Source: Siphonodentalium dalli
Lineage: Eukaryota; Mollusca; Scaphopoda; Gadilida; Siphonodentaliidae
Direction of reading: 5' to 3'
Length of the DNA stretch: 64,000 bases
Assembly (NCBI GenBank): GCA_032622095.1
Contig: CP136068.1
Span: 134,053,989 to 134,117,988 of the forward strand
The translations under genes and the position numbers were made by a program. This document shows positions 1 to 11,332 of this stretch, one piece after another; positions within the stretch are counted from its first letter, which is position 1, and the number at the start of each line of letters is the position of its first letter. Below the pieces are notes generated by a model. The model was not told where the DNA came from. It saw nothing but the letters and a program-made list of their open reading frames with translations, and ran no database searches.

Positions 1-861
1 CAAATTAGCAAATTTGTAATTTTGTCGAACTTATCTACATAATTGCGATTCTTACTGACTTGGTTAGTGGTTAATATTATTTTATAGTAGTTAGAGTCAA
101 AAACATTTGGTTTAAACTATGGATAATGTTTACTTTATATACCTATAATCATTTATTATCGTTACCAAGTGGATCAATGGATGCTGGTATTGTACCTTAT
201 TCAGGTTATGTCTACATATTCACTGTTGGTACCAGGCATACCACTGATGCAATATTTCGATTCAAGTTTCGATTGGCTTGACTGATTTGAATCGAGATTC
301 GATTCTAATTGAAATTGCTCGATTCGCATATCCCTAGGTATTACATATCGTGTATTATATGGTTTTAACCCAGACACGCTCGGATTCGTATTAGACTTCG
401 AATTAGTGTGAACTAATTCCATTGGTATTTGCAGTTTCTTCAGTCTGATATTTTCTGCGTATAAACTTTAAACGGATAGGGTGCATTCCCATCCAGTCTA
501 CTATACGTAGATGTATTGTGCTTGTATATTTTGATTTGTTTGTTATTTATAATGTTCTCATTGACAATAGATCCATATTAAATATAGATTTCTTTGTTTA
601 GGTTTAATTCTACCTTAGGTTCATTCAGGTTCACGAGTCTTTGTTTGTTTGTATGAATAACTTTGATACTTCAAACGGGTGGAATGTATTGTTGTAAGTT
701 TGATACGGGTTCACGAGTTCACATGCTTTGTCTTTATATAACAATAGCTTTGATTTTCTAAGGAATATATTGTATTGTTCTCCAGACACCTGTGGGGTAT
801 AAAGTTCATTCTTTTGTTTAGGAAAAGTAGAATGCTTTGTTCTCTTAAATCACATGCTATT
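1..861. other. AT-rich stretch without recognised genes
   Basis: No convincing exon or repeat was found. Around 240-330 the motif TTCGAT recurs several times in both orientations. Between 600 and 860 phrases such as CGGGTGGAAT recur; these look like diverged forerunners of the short tandem repeat that follows. Confidence 0.4.
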
Positions 862-956
862 TAAGAACAATGGTTTTCCGGGTGGAATATATTTAAGAAC
901 AATAGGTTTTCCGGGTGGAATATAATTAAGAACAATAGGTTTCCGGGTGGCATGTA
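862..956. repeat. Short tandem repeat, about 33 bp x 3
   Basis: Three consecutive copies of a unit carrying AAGAACAATAGG, TTTTCCGGGTGG and an AT-rich tail can be read directly. They differ by single bases and a one-base deletion. Looser relatives of the same phrase occur up to 250 bp upstream. Confidence 0.8.
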
Positions 957-1378
957 TTGTTCCAGACTATCTCGTCTACATACTACTATCATTTCGTGTC
1001 GACAATCACGATTGTATATACGAGCACATCGCATACGTGTGTGGGTTGCTACGGTATTTGGATAATACAGGGAATCGACTTGACTTGAAACATTTTATTT
1101 GCATAAACATACCAAAGGGATTGAGGCACAAGAGTTTGGAACGTATGGAGCCCCTCTTCCAACACAGTATATAATAAGACACATGTATTCAAGATGACGA
1201 TATACACGTATTTACATTTCCATTTTAATCTGTTTAAAATGCACTCTTTAAAATATGATATTGGTGTAATTGTCTGACTGAAATTTTGTGGTTTCGATAA
1301 GCGGTGAATCCAATATTATTTCTATTTTCCGTATAAATTGACTCAGTTTCCGGAGTATAATTATTTCATCACTTGCAT
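957..1378. other. No feature recognised
   Basis: A 75-codon plus-strand reading frame runs through 947-1174, but it starts in the tandem repeat, has no recognisable domain and no clear splice sites. Nothing else is supported here. Confidence 0.3.
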
Positions 1379-1573
1379 TCATTTCTTAACATTGTAAGTA
1401 TTTATCGGCGGGGTTATCCAGTTGGGAACTAAATATCGGCGTTGAGACTGCAACGCATCACATACCATACTACAAGTATGGTATTCATCGCCAATTATAT
1501 TTTGATTACAGTTTACATACCCTATCCCAGTTTCGATTGGCAAATGTTGATTTGAACATCTGAATCTCAACAA
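1379..1573 (-). CDS. Sushi (CCP)-like exon fragment
   Basis: The minus-strand frame contains a cysteine pattern C-x15-C-x11-C-x3-C, with a Pro five residues after the first Cys (CSNQHLP) and the stretch GDEYHTCSMVC. From general knowledge, selectin-type sushi domains have about C-x13-C-x12-C-x3-C, so the fit is good for the first two thirds of such a domain. The frame then runs to a TGA without the expected final Trp and Cys. A clear acceptor or donor was not found; AATGTTAAG near 1390 is only a weak donor. Sushi domains mediate protein-protein contact in secreted or membrane proteins. The lectin-domain exon on the same strand 0.8 kb upstream makes a lectin plus sushi protein plausible. The fragment could equally be part of a decayed gene copy. 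Confidence 0.35.
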   Translation of the reverse strand: MLRFRCSNQHLPIETGIGYVNCNQNIIGDEYHTCSMVCDALQSQRRYLVPNWITPPINTYNVKK

Positions 1574-1719
1574 TATTTTCTGGGGCCATTGTAATGCTCA
1601 ACAAGAGTATCACCGATACTGTAGTAGAAGGTATATAGCAAAGTTGTGATGCCACTTTCGTTCCAAAGTCTGACATTATTAGAAGTTGTGACTAATGGAC
1701 AGATTCCAAACTCTTGTTG
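1570..1719 (-). pseudogene. Possible degraded sushi-like segment
   Basis: A 50-codon frame free of stops reads from Cys-Pro-Leu (GICPLV) through YTFYYSIGDTLVEHYNG to a final KYC, then meets TGA at 1569-1567. The order CP..., Y-x-x-x, G-D-x-L and R-x-C resembles a sushi domain, but only two of four cysteines are present. The next sushi-like segment starts at once in another frame. This suggests a decayed tandem copy. It remains a weak call, made from pattern only. Confidence 0.2.
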
Positions 1720-2394
1720 TCACAGAGCAAGCTGTCTGCAAAGACAGCTTATTTTTGTGACTTCTCGGTAACAAATTCAACAGAAGCAAATATATTTAAA
1801 ACATTATTTTGGACCTATATTCATTCTGGAAGGTATAATTAATTTGTTCAACAACAAAACCATTTTCATAGTAGATATTCCATGACAATGATCTGTTATC
1901 ACAGAATTACTCACCCTCACCCATCAACGTTTTTTAGGAATTAGGGGAATAATCACGACTTTAGAATCGACTTTAATACCACGTAGATCCTCTGAGTACT
2001 GGCAGTGTGACCTGTTCATGCTGCTCACAAACACTTAAGAAAAAATATAATTAAAATTCGTGAAAAATACTGTAATGTGTCCATGTTTAATTTTGTCGTA
2101 TATAACATTACATAAGTATATCCCATAAAATAAAATTCAGCTCTTATATGTTAATTTTTGTCAGGTAACCGGTTAATTACTTACCCCTATCCCACTAAAA
2201 TGTGCTATTCAGAACATAACGCCAAACACATAAAAAGTCATATAAAAATCGAAATCGACTCTTTTCAGATAGCAAATAAGCTTCAAAAGATGCAGAATGC
2301 TATTCTCTATCACAAATTTCGGGTCAGCCGATACCGAAGAGTGGGAGGATTTCCATATTTTGGTTAATGTTTTAATATATTAATCGGTTAGTAC

Positions 2395-2595
2395 CTGAGT
2401 TTGTGGCATTCAGTTTAGTTCGGATCCACCCTTGTACGTTACTTGAGTCGACCACTAGGAAATGGCCACCTTCGCTTCTGCAGATAGTATCAGCTGATGA
2501 CATATTCGCAGCTAACATGGGCTCGATGCGGTAGCATTTATTCATATCATGGTCGTATGTGTGGCCAAACGAGGCATACCAATCACAGGCGGCCG
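2395..2595 (-). CDS. C-type lectin domain exon
   Basis: This is the N-terminal part of a C-type lectin (carbohydrate-recognition) domain. The 67-codon exon reads CDWYASFGHTYDHDMNKCYR, then a stretch with S-A-D-T-I-C-R-S-E-G-G-H-F, then L-V-V-D-S-S and W-I-R-T-K-L. This is the usual start of the fold: C-x-x-x-F, CY, Cys next to GGHL-like, then an I/V-rich strand. Splicing is clear on both sides. The acceptor is TTTTATTTCCACAG just above 2595, and the donor is CTCAG followed by GTACTAAC just below 2395. The second half of the domain (WIG/WxW and the Ca-binding EPN or QPD motif) was not found in the next 800 bp, so ligand type cannot be judged. The protein is expected to be secreted or membrane-bound. 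Lectin genes of this type form large families in molluscs. Confidence 0.72.
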
Positions 2596-2687
2596 CTGTG
2601 GAAATAAAACACATTTTGAATATGGATGAGTATTTATCGCAGTTTAGCCCTGTCTATAATGAATACATTATTCCATGCAGTTGCAAT

Positions 2688-2895
2688 AGTATACATTGGA
2701 ACGGTATATTATTCACTTAGAGGGTTGGACAGGTTATAAAAACATGCAGACGACAGACAGAACAAACATAATTATAATACCAGAACAGACTCATTCATGT
2801 TCTTTGGTGGAAAATGTTCATGTATTATTTGAACATTTCCTAAGGGAACTACTCGTCAATGAGTTGGGGTCAAGAAAACAAATTACGGATATAAG
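2688..2895. repeat. Dispersed repeat R1, copy 1
   Basis: Shared phrases (GGTATATTATT, a GTGGGGAATGTT-like segment, TCCTAAG and CGTCAATGAGT) occur in the same order at 8640-8835 and 26440-26575. The copies are diverged. No coding potential is seen. Confidence 0.6.
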
Positions 2896-3051
2896 GTTGA
2901 AATTTTAAGTTTATTATTTTTGGGACCCACCACCCCACCCACTGAATCCATTATATTCACATCTTGGACACTCACCTCTCCAAAGAAAATCTATTTTCAA
3001 AGACATTGGGATCCCACGTCCAACAATTTCTCCAAATAAAAAACAGGAAAA

Positions 3052-5355
3052 TAGTCCAGTGCATTTATGAGAAAAAAATGCCACACCCGGAACTAATTGC
3101 AACAGAATTTTTTTTTGCTGGAATAAGTACACAAACCCTCCATAAACAACATACTAAAAATCGGCAAAAATCGGAAAAAGGGAAATTGGGTAATTTCGTG
3201 AAATAAATTTGGGGAAATTTGGTCAAATCATCAATTTATGGATTTTCATGGATGCATATAAGAACAATCAAATTCACAAATCCTACAAATGGTATGTGTA
3301 TTGTGTCGACCTCAATTTCCTGAACCTAGTACTGAAAACCAGTCCCAGATTCATTACGTATTTTTCGAGTTGTGTGCATTCAAAAACGCAAGTTTACCTC
3401 ATTTCGGCCCATTTTCGGGGCCTCAATTTCGAAGAATGAGCCAAAATGCCTTATTTGTGATTAATTATTAAAAAAAACTAGAGCAAACTGAAGGGATTTT
3501 TCAGTGTTATAGTAATTTCCTCACTAGATTAAACACAACATATGATTAATATGTGTATCTATAATTAAGAAGAAGATTATATTCTCAAACAAAATGTGTG
3601 TTCCATTGTATGGACCTGGCCAATTTTGCCTCCGACACTGAACGTGTGTGATGAAATGCAATATTTTAGGTCATGTAACTCAATAATTTAATACCCATAT
3701 GCCATGCTTTTCTTATAACCTTTTAAGTATGTTGGATTGAACAAAATGTAAAGGTATTAACAGGACATTATTTAAGAAAATCAACTTATGGCCCTTTGAA
3801 TACTTAGTTTTAGCTTGTTTCCAAAGATGCCAGTTTGAGGCATTTTTGTCCAATCTAAAAGGTTTTGGGCCATAAAAACAAAAAACAATGGGTGTTTTAA
3901 TGTGTAAAATTATTTGAAATTTCCTCCCACAACAATTTAGTGATAAAAAATTAGCCTTACATTGGTTATGCCATAGTATTTCACTTGATTTCTTTCATTT
4001 TTCAGGAAACTGACTCCAAATTTTAACGTTGGTATAGGGGTAGGAAAAATCACAAAATGCAATCTTATCACCAAATTACAGCCATTTCAGACACAATGTT
4101 GTTTTCTTCCAGTTTGTGTACATTCCTGTTGCATTATAAAACTGCTTAATACATTATCGGACGTTGATTTAGAATTTTATGGTTATGTTGTATAAAACAA
4201 TCTCAAAATAGCCAATTTGACATTTCACTGCCAAATTATGACAAAAAATATTATAGCTCTGTCAATAAACATAAACAAAGGAAATATGAAATTAGTATGA
4301 AAGAACAATGTAAGCAGAAACTGTTAATATAAAGTTTTCTGCTTCAAGATGTATAATTTTGAAGAGTTTGTTGATATGCTTTCCCCTACCCCATTTTTCT
4401 GCCGTTCAAATTTGGAGTATGTTTCCACAATGATGAGTGAAATCCAGTGAAATTCATTGGTATAGCCATTGAAATGCTATTTTCTCCAAAAAAAAATGAT
4501 TTAAGAGGACAGATCACATAATTTTACACAATAAACTTTCGTTAATTTTTCTGAATATGCCTGACATCCTTTTAAAATTGACAAAAACGTCCCACAATTG
4601 CATTTTCGGAAAAGAGGCTAGGCTAAGAGTTCATAGGACCATAATTTTATTTTCTTCACCAATGTATTTGGAAATTCCTTCACAATTTGTTCAATCTAGT
4701 ATTCTCAAAATGTTATGAGAAAAGCAGAGCATATGGATATTAATTTATTGAGTTACATGACCTAAAATATGGCATTTCATCACACGAGTTCTGTGTCAAG
4801 GCAAATTTGGCTAAGTCCATACAATGGAACACACATTTTGTTTGAGAATATTTTATTCTCCTTATTCATAGATGCACATATTAATCATATTTTGTGTTTT
4901 ATCTGGTGAGGAAATTACTAAAACAGTGTAAAAGTAATTAATTATGCTCTAGTTTTTTAAATAATTAACCATATAATACAGCATTTGGCTCATTCTGCGA
5001 AATTAAGGCTCCGAAATCAGGTAAACTCGCGTTTTTGAAGGCACACAACTCGAAAAATACTTAAGGAATCTGGGAATGGTTTCCAGTTCTGGATTCAGGA
5101 AAATGTGGTCGACAAAATAGGCATGATATTTGTAGGACTTGTAAATTTGAATTTTTTATATACATTCATGAAAACCCATAAATTGATGATTTGACAAAAT
5201 TTTCTCAATTTTTTTTCACAAAATTCACTAATTTCCCTTTTTCCGATTTTTGCCGATTTTTAGTATGTTGTTTATGGAGGGTATATGTACCAATTCCAGG
5301 AAAAAAAAATTCTGTTGCAATTAGTTCTGGGTAAAACCATAAATGCACTGGACTA
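3052..5355. repeat. Large imperfect palindrome (fold-back element)
   Basis: The sequence from TAGTCCAGTGCATTTATG at 3052 is repeated in inverted orientation ending in CATAAATGCACTGGACTA at 5355. Matching inverted blocks follow inward: AACTAATTGCAACAGAATTT, ATAAACAACATACTAAAAAT, CAAACAAAATGTGTGTTCCA and GTCATGTAACTCAATAA against their reverse complements in the right arm. Arms are roughly 0.9-1.1 kb around a centre near 4204 and have diverged by substitutions and small indels. No transposase-like frame was found. A further partial copy of the arm end occurs at 63853-63935, so this is a dispersed family and not a one-off rearrangement. Only short shadow frames lie inside. Confidence 0.85.
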
Positions 5356-5459
5356 AAATGCCAGGATAGGGTAGGCCATCTGCTTGCAATGGTCAATTGT
5401 CTAAATAATAGTGTAATGGACACGCTAATCAAGTAAACACATCGGTAACACGAGACATA

Positions 5460-5782
5460 TCATGGATCTAATGGAATCACACAACGCTCTCCAATTAAGA
5501 CTTGGCTTTGAAGTTTAAAAAATCCATAGCCAGCATGTGACAAAATTGTGTATGCACGCAGAATCTCTTCTAACTTTCGGCGAGATGTTGGTAGCCCGTT
5601 TATTTTATACACGCGTGTAGTGACAATGTATAACCGATCTTCCGTGTATTTAATCGTTGTGAGTGCCGGTGGTTGGGCCGAATTTTGCTGCGCGGCGTAA
5701 TTGTTTGGAAGGGTAAATATTTTCACTGGGGTTGTTAGATTGGCTATCGGATTAGCGGTTGTATGTGTTGCGTTCGATGTTG
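5460..5782 (-). CDS. Terminal exon of Thr-rich extracellular protein
   Basis: This 3' terminal exon follows the acceptor AAACAG and begins in phase 1, which matches the donor of the exon at 6974-6335. Joined, the frame continues the Ala/Thr-rich stalk with sequons NAT and NLT, then enters a non-repetitive region of about 85 residues (KIFTLPNNYAAQQNS, then TIKYTEDRLYIVTTRVYKIN, then RRKLEEILRAYTILSHAGYG) and ends at TGA 5462-5460. The family of this C-terminal region is not recognised. It holds one Cys near the end and no hydrophobic membrane anchor. Role inferred only from composition: an O- and N-glycosylated secreted or surface protein. No AATAAA was noticed before the palindrome 100 bp downstream. 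The exon is probably real because of the phase match and the balanced, non-repetitive composition. Confidence 0.55.
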
Positions 5783-6334
5783 CTGTTTGTGTCAGATTTT
5801 ATGACTTTTTGAATGTTTTCTTTCTTTTGGGATCGATCGGAGAATAAACTATGAATTAGTAATTGATATGAAATTGATTTATGACATAGTTTTCAACGTA
5901 AATAATGATTGAGTCATATGATAAGGATGAGTATTACTTTTGTTAAAAAAAAAATAACCAATGCATCTTAATTAGCCATGGACTGACACCACACGACAAC
6001 ACACAGGGGAAATGTACAACTTTCAATATTCATACTATTTGAAGAATAAGAAAAACGAACGGAGCTCACAATAACATTGGTGTCGCAGATGTGACTAAAA
6101 GTAAAACTAACACGAGTGCATGTGCTAATTTATCAGGAGCCGGACTTACCCCATTGTATTGGGTTATAAAAACATTTATTGTGTACATATTGAAATATGA
6201 GTCCTTTCAATGTATGTTGTTGGTCCTATGTAGGTGCTAGAACTTCCAACTTATGTATTGATCTACCCCGTAAGAAGACTGCGAAAAAAGACATACAAGA
6301 AAAGTCATTGTAAAAATACGACTTTAATATATAC

Positions 6335-6974
6335 CTGTTGCTGTTGCTTCTGTTGTTGCTGCTGTTGGTGTTCCTACTTGTGTTGCTGCTGTTGTTGTTG
6401 TTGTTGCTGTTTCCATTGATGTTGCTGTTGTTGATGTCGCCGTTGTCATGTGTATCGTGGTTGCTAGTGGTGTTGCTTTTGTTGTTGATAATGTTGACGT
6501 TGTTGCTGTTGTTATTGTTGTTGCTATCGTTGTTGTTGTGGCTGCTGTTGTGGCTGATATTGTTATTGTTGCTGTTGCTGTTGTTGGTATCGTGGTTGTA
6601 TTAGTCGTCTTTCTTGATGGTGGTTGTGTTGTTGACGTTGTTGCTGTTGCTACTGTTGTTGCTACTGTTGTTGTTGTGTCTGCTGTGTTTGATGCTGTTG
6701 TTTCTGTTGTTCGTTCTACTGTTGTTGCTGTTGATGCTGTTGTTGTAATTGCTGTCGTTGTTGCTGTTTTTGATGTTGTTGCTGTTGTTGTTGTCGTGGC
6801 CGCCGACAAGGGCGTCGTCTTTATTGGTGACGTTCTTTGCGATGAGGTTATGGTTGTGCTTGGCGGGATTTCCGTGGTCAACTTGGTTAGACATCTGAAA
6901 CCTCCACCAACAATTCCCGATGTCAAGCACACATTGCAGCCATTCTCTTGGGATAAACATCCAATTTCTTTGTT
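6335..6974 (-). CDS. Cys-containing plus Thr-rich mucin-like exon
   Basis: The 640 bp exon is bounded by acceptor TTTTACTTTTAG (6982-6975) and donor CAACAG|GTATAT (6335/6334). It reads open throughout in one frame. The first 27 codons hold four cysteines (GC-LSQENGC-NVCLTSG-IVGGGFRC). The remaining about 185 residues are roughly half threonine with Ala, Ser and few Pro (TTTTATTSKTATTT-like runs). Such stalks are heavily O-glycosylated in mucins and surface receptors. The DNA is an ACA/GCA/ACT triplet-rich tract that also gives long Val/Leu frames on the plus strand, which are shadows. It enters in phase 0 and leaves in phase 1, matching the next exon. Low-complexity DNA can stay open by chance, but the cysteine head, both splice sites and the phase match argue for coding. 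Confidence 0.55.
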
Positions 6975-7746
6975 CTAAAAGTAAAATAACTTTGTTGTTG
7001 TTGGTGGTTTAATAGTTCTGTTTCTGTCCTGTGTGTGTCTCCGCATCAGACAAACGCATTCGAGCAAGGAGTGATCTCAACTATATTTTCTACAAAAGTT
7101 TCAAAAGTGGTTTAGTTCTATCGGTATTCATGGCTGGAAAATGGGAGCGACACTGAAATAGACATTTTGCTTCTTTATCGCCGATTTCCAGTAAACTTAT
7201 GTTTAGCAACTTAGGTGTTATAAGCAACGAAGGACAACTATTATGTGAGCTATAATGTTTGTCCTACTTTAATCGATTTGACGCATTGGCCTCTCTTTCC
7301 GATGTTGTGTACATGCACATGTACTTACATGCAAAATATTTTCTCCGGTGTCGTCATATTATGTCAAATCAAAACACGAAATACTTTTCCTCTCGAAATG
7401 TGCGTCGTGTACACTGTTTGATGAAACGAAATTCACAATGACTTATTAGTATGCCTGTGTTGCGGTGCATTAATTATCGGCATCACATATATTTGATCAA
7501 GTGATCACGCAGTATTGGTTCGCAAATTTCTTTCGTATATATTCCATTATTATCGCTATTTTTGGAAATGTCGACCTACAAGTGGCCAACCTGGGTTATC
7601 GAACTTCAAAATTGATTACTGACTAGGCCACGTTCCTATGGAAGACTTACACAAATAATTCGCGGAGAGACCAGCCTATCGTGATACTGCCTCGGAGCAG
7701 CAACATACCGGCGACTCAATCCGCATGTGAGCTCTTATTTGCACAC
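6975..7746. other. Intron or spacer, nothing recognised
   Basis: This stretch lies between the mucin-like exon and a possible upstream exon on the minus strand. It has no repeat or domain that could be recognised. A 60-codon plus-strand frame (7259-7441) has no features of interest. Confidence 0.35.
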
Positions 7747-7923
7747 ACTGATCTTTTCTCCAATCTGATATGTCCACCCTTTACAATATGTGATTGTCGT
7801 CGGTGCATAACATTGCCGATGTGACGTATAATATAATCGTCTGCTATAGACTCTCACAAAGGGGTAGAAAACACATGCATTGTTAGCAGACACAACCATC
7901 TTTCTCAGACAGACGACGAGCAA
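7747..7923 (-). CDS. Possible upstream Cys-containing exon
   Basis: The minus-strand frame reads a short hydrophobic run (LLVVCL), then MVVSANNACVFYPFVRV, then RQCYAPTTITYCKGWTYQIG. A donor (AGT|GTGTGC at 7747/7746) would leave it in phase 0, which fits the phase-0 start of the exon at 6974. The joined product would place CYAP, YCKGW and then GC, GC, VC, RC motifs in a small Cys-rich head before the Thr-rich stalk. No family is recognised. The start is unsure: the ATG at 7899 is possible, or the frame is an internal exon. The alternative is a chance open frame. Confidence 0.3.
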
Positions 7924-8639
7924 GACCCCACGAAAATGGTTCCTGTCGATTAACCCATTCTGTACTAAATGGATTATCCAATCTGGTTAAAAGGTGTACA
8001 CTGAAATCCGTGTTCACACTGGCCCTAGCTATTCTTGAACCACCGAGTCAGCCACTTGATAATTCGTTTGAGCCACTTTTCTTTTATTTGAGGCACATTT
8101 TTTCAACCCATATTTTTTGGAGCCACGAAGATTATCGAATTTGACCGGAGGTTGTTCCGGACTACATGCATTTCCGAGATCTAACTTTCGTTTATGATTC
8201 ATGTTATAGGATTTTAATGTTCGAGCTATGGCCACACCTACTTATGTAAAATGCGTGATCAAAGCACAGTGTACTAACGAGTGTAAAAAGCTGATGTTAC
8301 TGTTGATGAGAAATACAAGGCCTTTGTTTGACTAATGTTGGCGATGTAAACGGAATACAATTAATGTGTGTTCTTATCGAGTAGAAATATAGGAAACACA
8401 TTCATTGTCCGCGATAAAATGACAACCAGTAGCTGTGGCATAAACCGGGTATCAATTAGCGATTGCTTTCAATCAGACTATCTCGTGGCCTGATTGCTAA
8501 ATTTAATCTGTCGCACGGCAATTAAAAGACACACACCCACATTCTTTGAGGCACTTTCTTTAGCCACTAGCCATTTTGTTGAGCCACTTTTGTTTTTCTA
8601 TCGGAATTTGCGAAAATGGTTCACGGCAGCTTGAATACT
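7924..8639. other. No gene recognised; GAGCCACTTT phrases
   Basis: Short phrases such as GAGCCACTTTT, GAGGCACATTTT and AGCCACTAGCC recur at 8070-8130 and again at 8550-8600. They may mark a small diverged repeat. No exon is supported. Confidence 0.3.
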
Positions 8640-8835
8640 GATTGGAATGGTATATTATTGATTTGGAGGGGTGTACAGATACTAATAGATAATACAAGTG
8701 CAGAAGGATTCAAATTCATTGGTGGGGAATGTTAAGAAAATATGATCAACACACGTGATCGTTTTTGCACTTAGTATCTGAACATGTCCTAAGAGAAACA
8801 CTCATCAATGAGTATTTAGTACAAAAAGGATGAGA
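8640..8835. repeat. Dispersed repeat R1, copy 2
   Basis: Same orientation and order of shared blocks as the copy at 2688-2895, including GGAATGGTATATTATT and CATCAATGAGT near the end. Confidence 0.6.
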
Positions 8836-9949
8836 AATATTCCCCGCAGGAAGCTTTTATCAGTGGGGTCTAGAGGACACAACCGTTACAATAACAAAAC
8901 GCGTATTTATTACTATATTTCAGTCAGTGCTGTGTATAAATGTTAGTTGTTTACGCGGCATTGCCCTACCCTATCTCTTATTTGGCAGTTAGAAATCCCT
9001 AAAAGACACGCTTTGATGTGGAAGATATGCGAACAAATACGCCCAATCCACGTATATTGCATGTAGTCCAACAGAGTTGACCGCATTATGGAATATAATT
9101 TTCTATCTTAAAGGTGATCAAATGTGACCTTCTAAATTTTACTTAGTGCAACTTTATCCAATTACGCAACGTGTTCTGGATGCACTTGATAGCAACGGTT
9201 GCAAAGAGAGTGGCACATGCCACTGCGTCAACTGTTTATTAACCCTGCGGTCACTGTAACCATTGTGGTCATTTGAATGGCCGAATTACTTATATTGCCG
9301 ATCGTGACTTTAGTACCTGTATCGGACGGACCTTTATTGCAGTCTAATCGTTCTGCTTAAAATGCCTATCATACCCTGATCATACACAATTTGTTCCGTT
9401 ACAACCGAGGTAGCGATACACACATTCAGAAAATTCTAATAACTGCCTTATCTTTATAGTTTATTTTTGCGCATGTAAGAGTGAAACCATGAAACGTATT
9501 ATGTATAGACACCGAACTGCATGGGGTATCGATTCCATTGACATAGATGCGAGAGACGTTGCTTAAAATTCATAATGGGCACTAATGGGATTGACATCTT
9601 CCTGAGTGCTGTTTTGTCTACATCTCACGTGGTTGAAAAGGCGATCCACATCGATTGTGACTCCTCTGCGTGATGACAGTGAATAGACTGATAAACAAGT
9701 TATAATAGTAGTAATAGTGGAGTCGTTTAGCGCACAGTAACGAACGAATCGTTAAATCGCAACTTCGCACATATTTTGTCCACTACATCCCTGATCAATA
9801 TCCAGATGGTTCCAGCTTTCGGTTACGTGGAACCCGTTAAATTCAAGATGGCACAAGCATGGCCCCCTTTCTCAGACGGGTGACTAAGTCAGTTTGATGC
9901 AATTATAGTGAGAAAATCTTGTCATATGTATACAAATTTAATCATTTTG
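8836..9949. other. No feature recognised
   Basis: Unique-looking AT-rich sequence without long open frames, clear splice-bounded exons or repeats seen elsewhere in the window. Confidence 0.35.
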
Positions 9950-10400
9950 GTCAAGATAAGACAACATTCCAACTTTAGAGGGCAAAATTGGAACTCATCG
10001 TCCAAGGTGGCGGCCAGAATGGCAGCCGGAATTGGAAAATTTGATGTTTTGTTTACTAATATCATTAAAAATTGTTTCTGTTGTTGGAGCTGGTTGAGAT
10101 TTGTGACTTTATGTTGTTTGGTTCGTGTTAACTGACCCACGGAGCAATGCAATATGCCATTCATGGGGTCAACAGCCCGCCTGACCCCTCAAAAATTCAA
10201 TTATACAGAACGTGATTTAACATTTCATCAAAAACACCATTGGATTTCTAGTCATATTTCATCAAGAAATGGAGCTTCCATTTCTGATGCATATTCCAAC
10301 CCATAAGTGGTAAAATTGTCATTTGGCTCAAAATGGCTGCAAGAATGGCTGCCAAAATGTTGAAATGGTAAATATTGCCCCAGCATGCCATGCAACGGCA
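9950..10400 (+). repeat. Diverged copy of the hAT-internal repeat
   Basis: Blocks in the same order as 46150-46612: a GGCGGCC..AAAATGG segment, CTGTTGTT, GGAGCAATG, CCAT..ATGGGGTC, CCTCAAAAATTC, ACAGAACG and AAGAAATGG, then GGCTGCCAAAATG. This third copy lies outside the hAT element and is more diverged. Only shadow frames occur. Confidence 0.6.
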
Positions 10401-10849
10401 TACAAGTTGTGGTTGAAGACCAAAATGATATATTCTGTCTTATACAGATTGAATACTAACATTTCTGATGCACTAAAAGTTGACTTTTTACATATAGCCC
10501 AGACATTCTCTGCTGTTCCGAAAAGGTAGCAAATTGTGACTCACTTTATTATTAAACATGTTACTTAATCAAGTGAAAACTAAATGTTCTATTCTGATTG
10601 TCCCAGTACCTTATGCGGTATGACACATTTATTTTAAAGGATGTTGTATGGAATTGTGTCAAAACAATTATTTTGAGATTCTGGCCATGTGTCTGAACGG
10701 AATGGGCAGAACTCGAAACGAAGCTAAGCGGGACGAATTTATGTGGCTACTCTCGCAAATTAGAGTTAAAATTTATCAGTATTAATCAACTAAATTATGT
10801 ACTGAGGCATTGTCTGTGATCATTTGTGGAGTGAATAGGTATGTATACA
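10401..10849. other. No feature recognised
   Basis: The start of this stretch still shows faint similarity to sequence after 46612. The rest holds nothing that could be identified. Confidence 0.3.
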
Positions 10850-11291
10850 TGAAGCATTATCATGAATTGTGTGAATAATTTTACAAGGAGTGTTTATATG
10901 GTCATGATGCTAATGTGTTAGGTGATTAGGTATTCATCTAGTGGACGTATGAACATTGAAGTGGTGTATGGATATGCCAAAGATAGCTACATGGTCGTAT
11001 GTGTGTTGTTTATGTATATATGTAGAAAGTGCAATGTACTGGTGCATATTGGGTGACTTTATTGTCATGGTTGAGTGTATACACGATTGTGTTGGCTGGA
11101 TAAATAAGGAGTGGTTGTATGCTTATTGGTAATATATGTGTACTTGGAACTGATGTATGGGCATGGTGGTTGAAGTGTGTATGCATACCCGTATCAATGG
11201 ATGGTCATTGGCGGGCGTGTGGGTATATATGAAGGGCATTGTGATCATATGTTTGTATGGCATCTTTGCTGTTGATGTATTGTTATTAGTG

Positions 11292-11332
<41 letters not shown>

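Noticed and set aside
6338-6978. Long plus-strand Leu- and Val-rich open frames
   Set aside because: They mirror the Thr-rich minus-strand exon. Triplet-rich DNA keeps all frames open, and poly-Leu/poly-Val products without other features are not credible.
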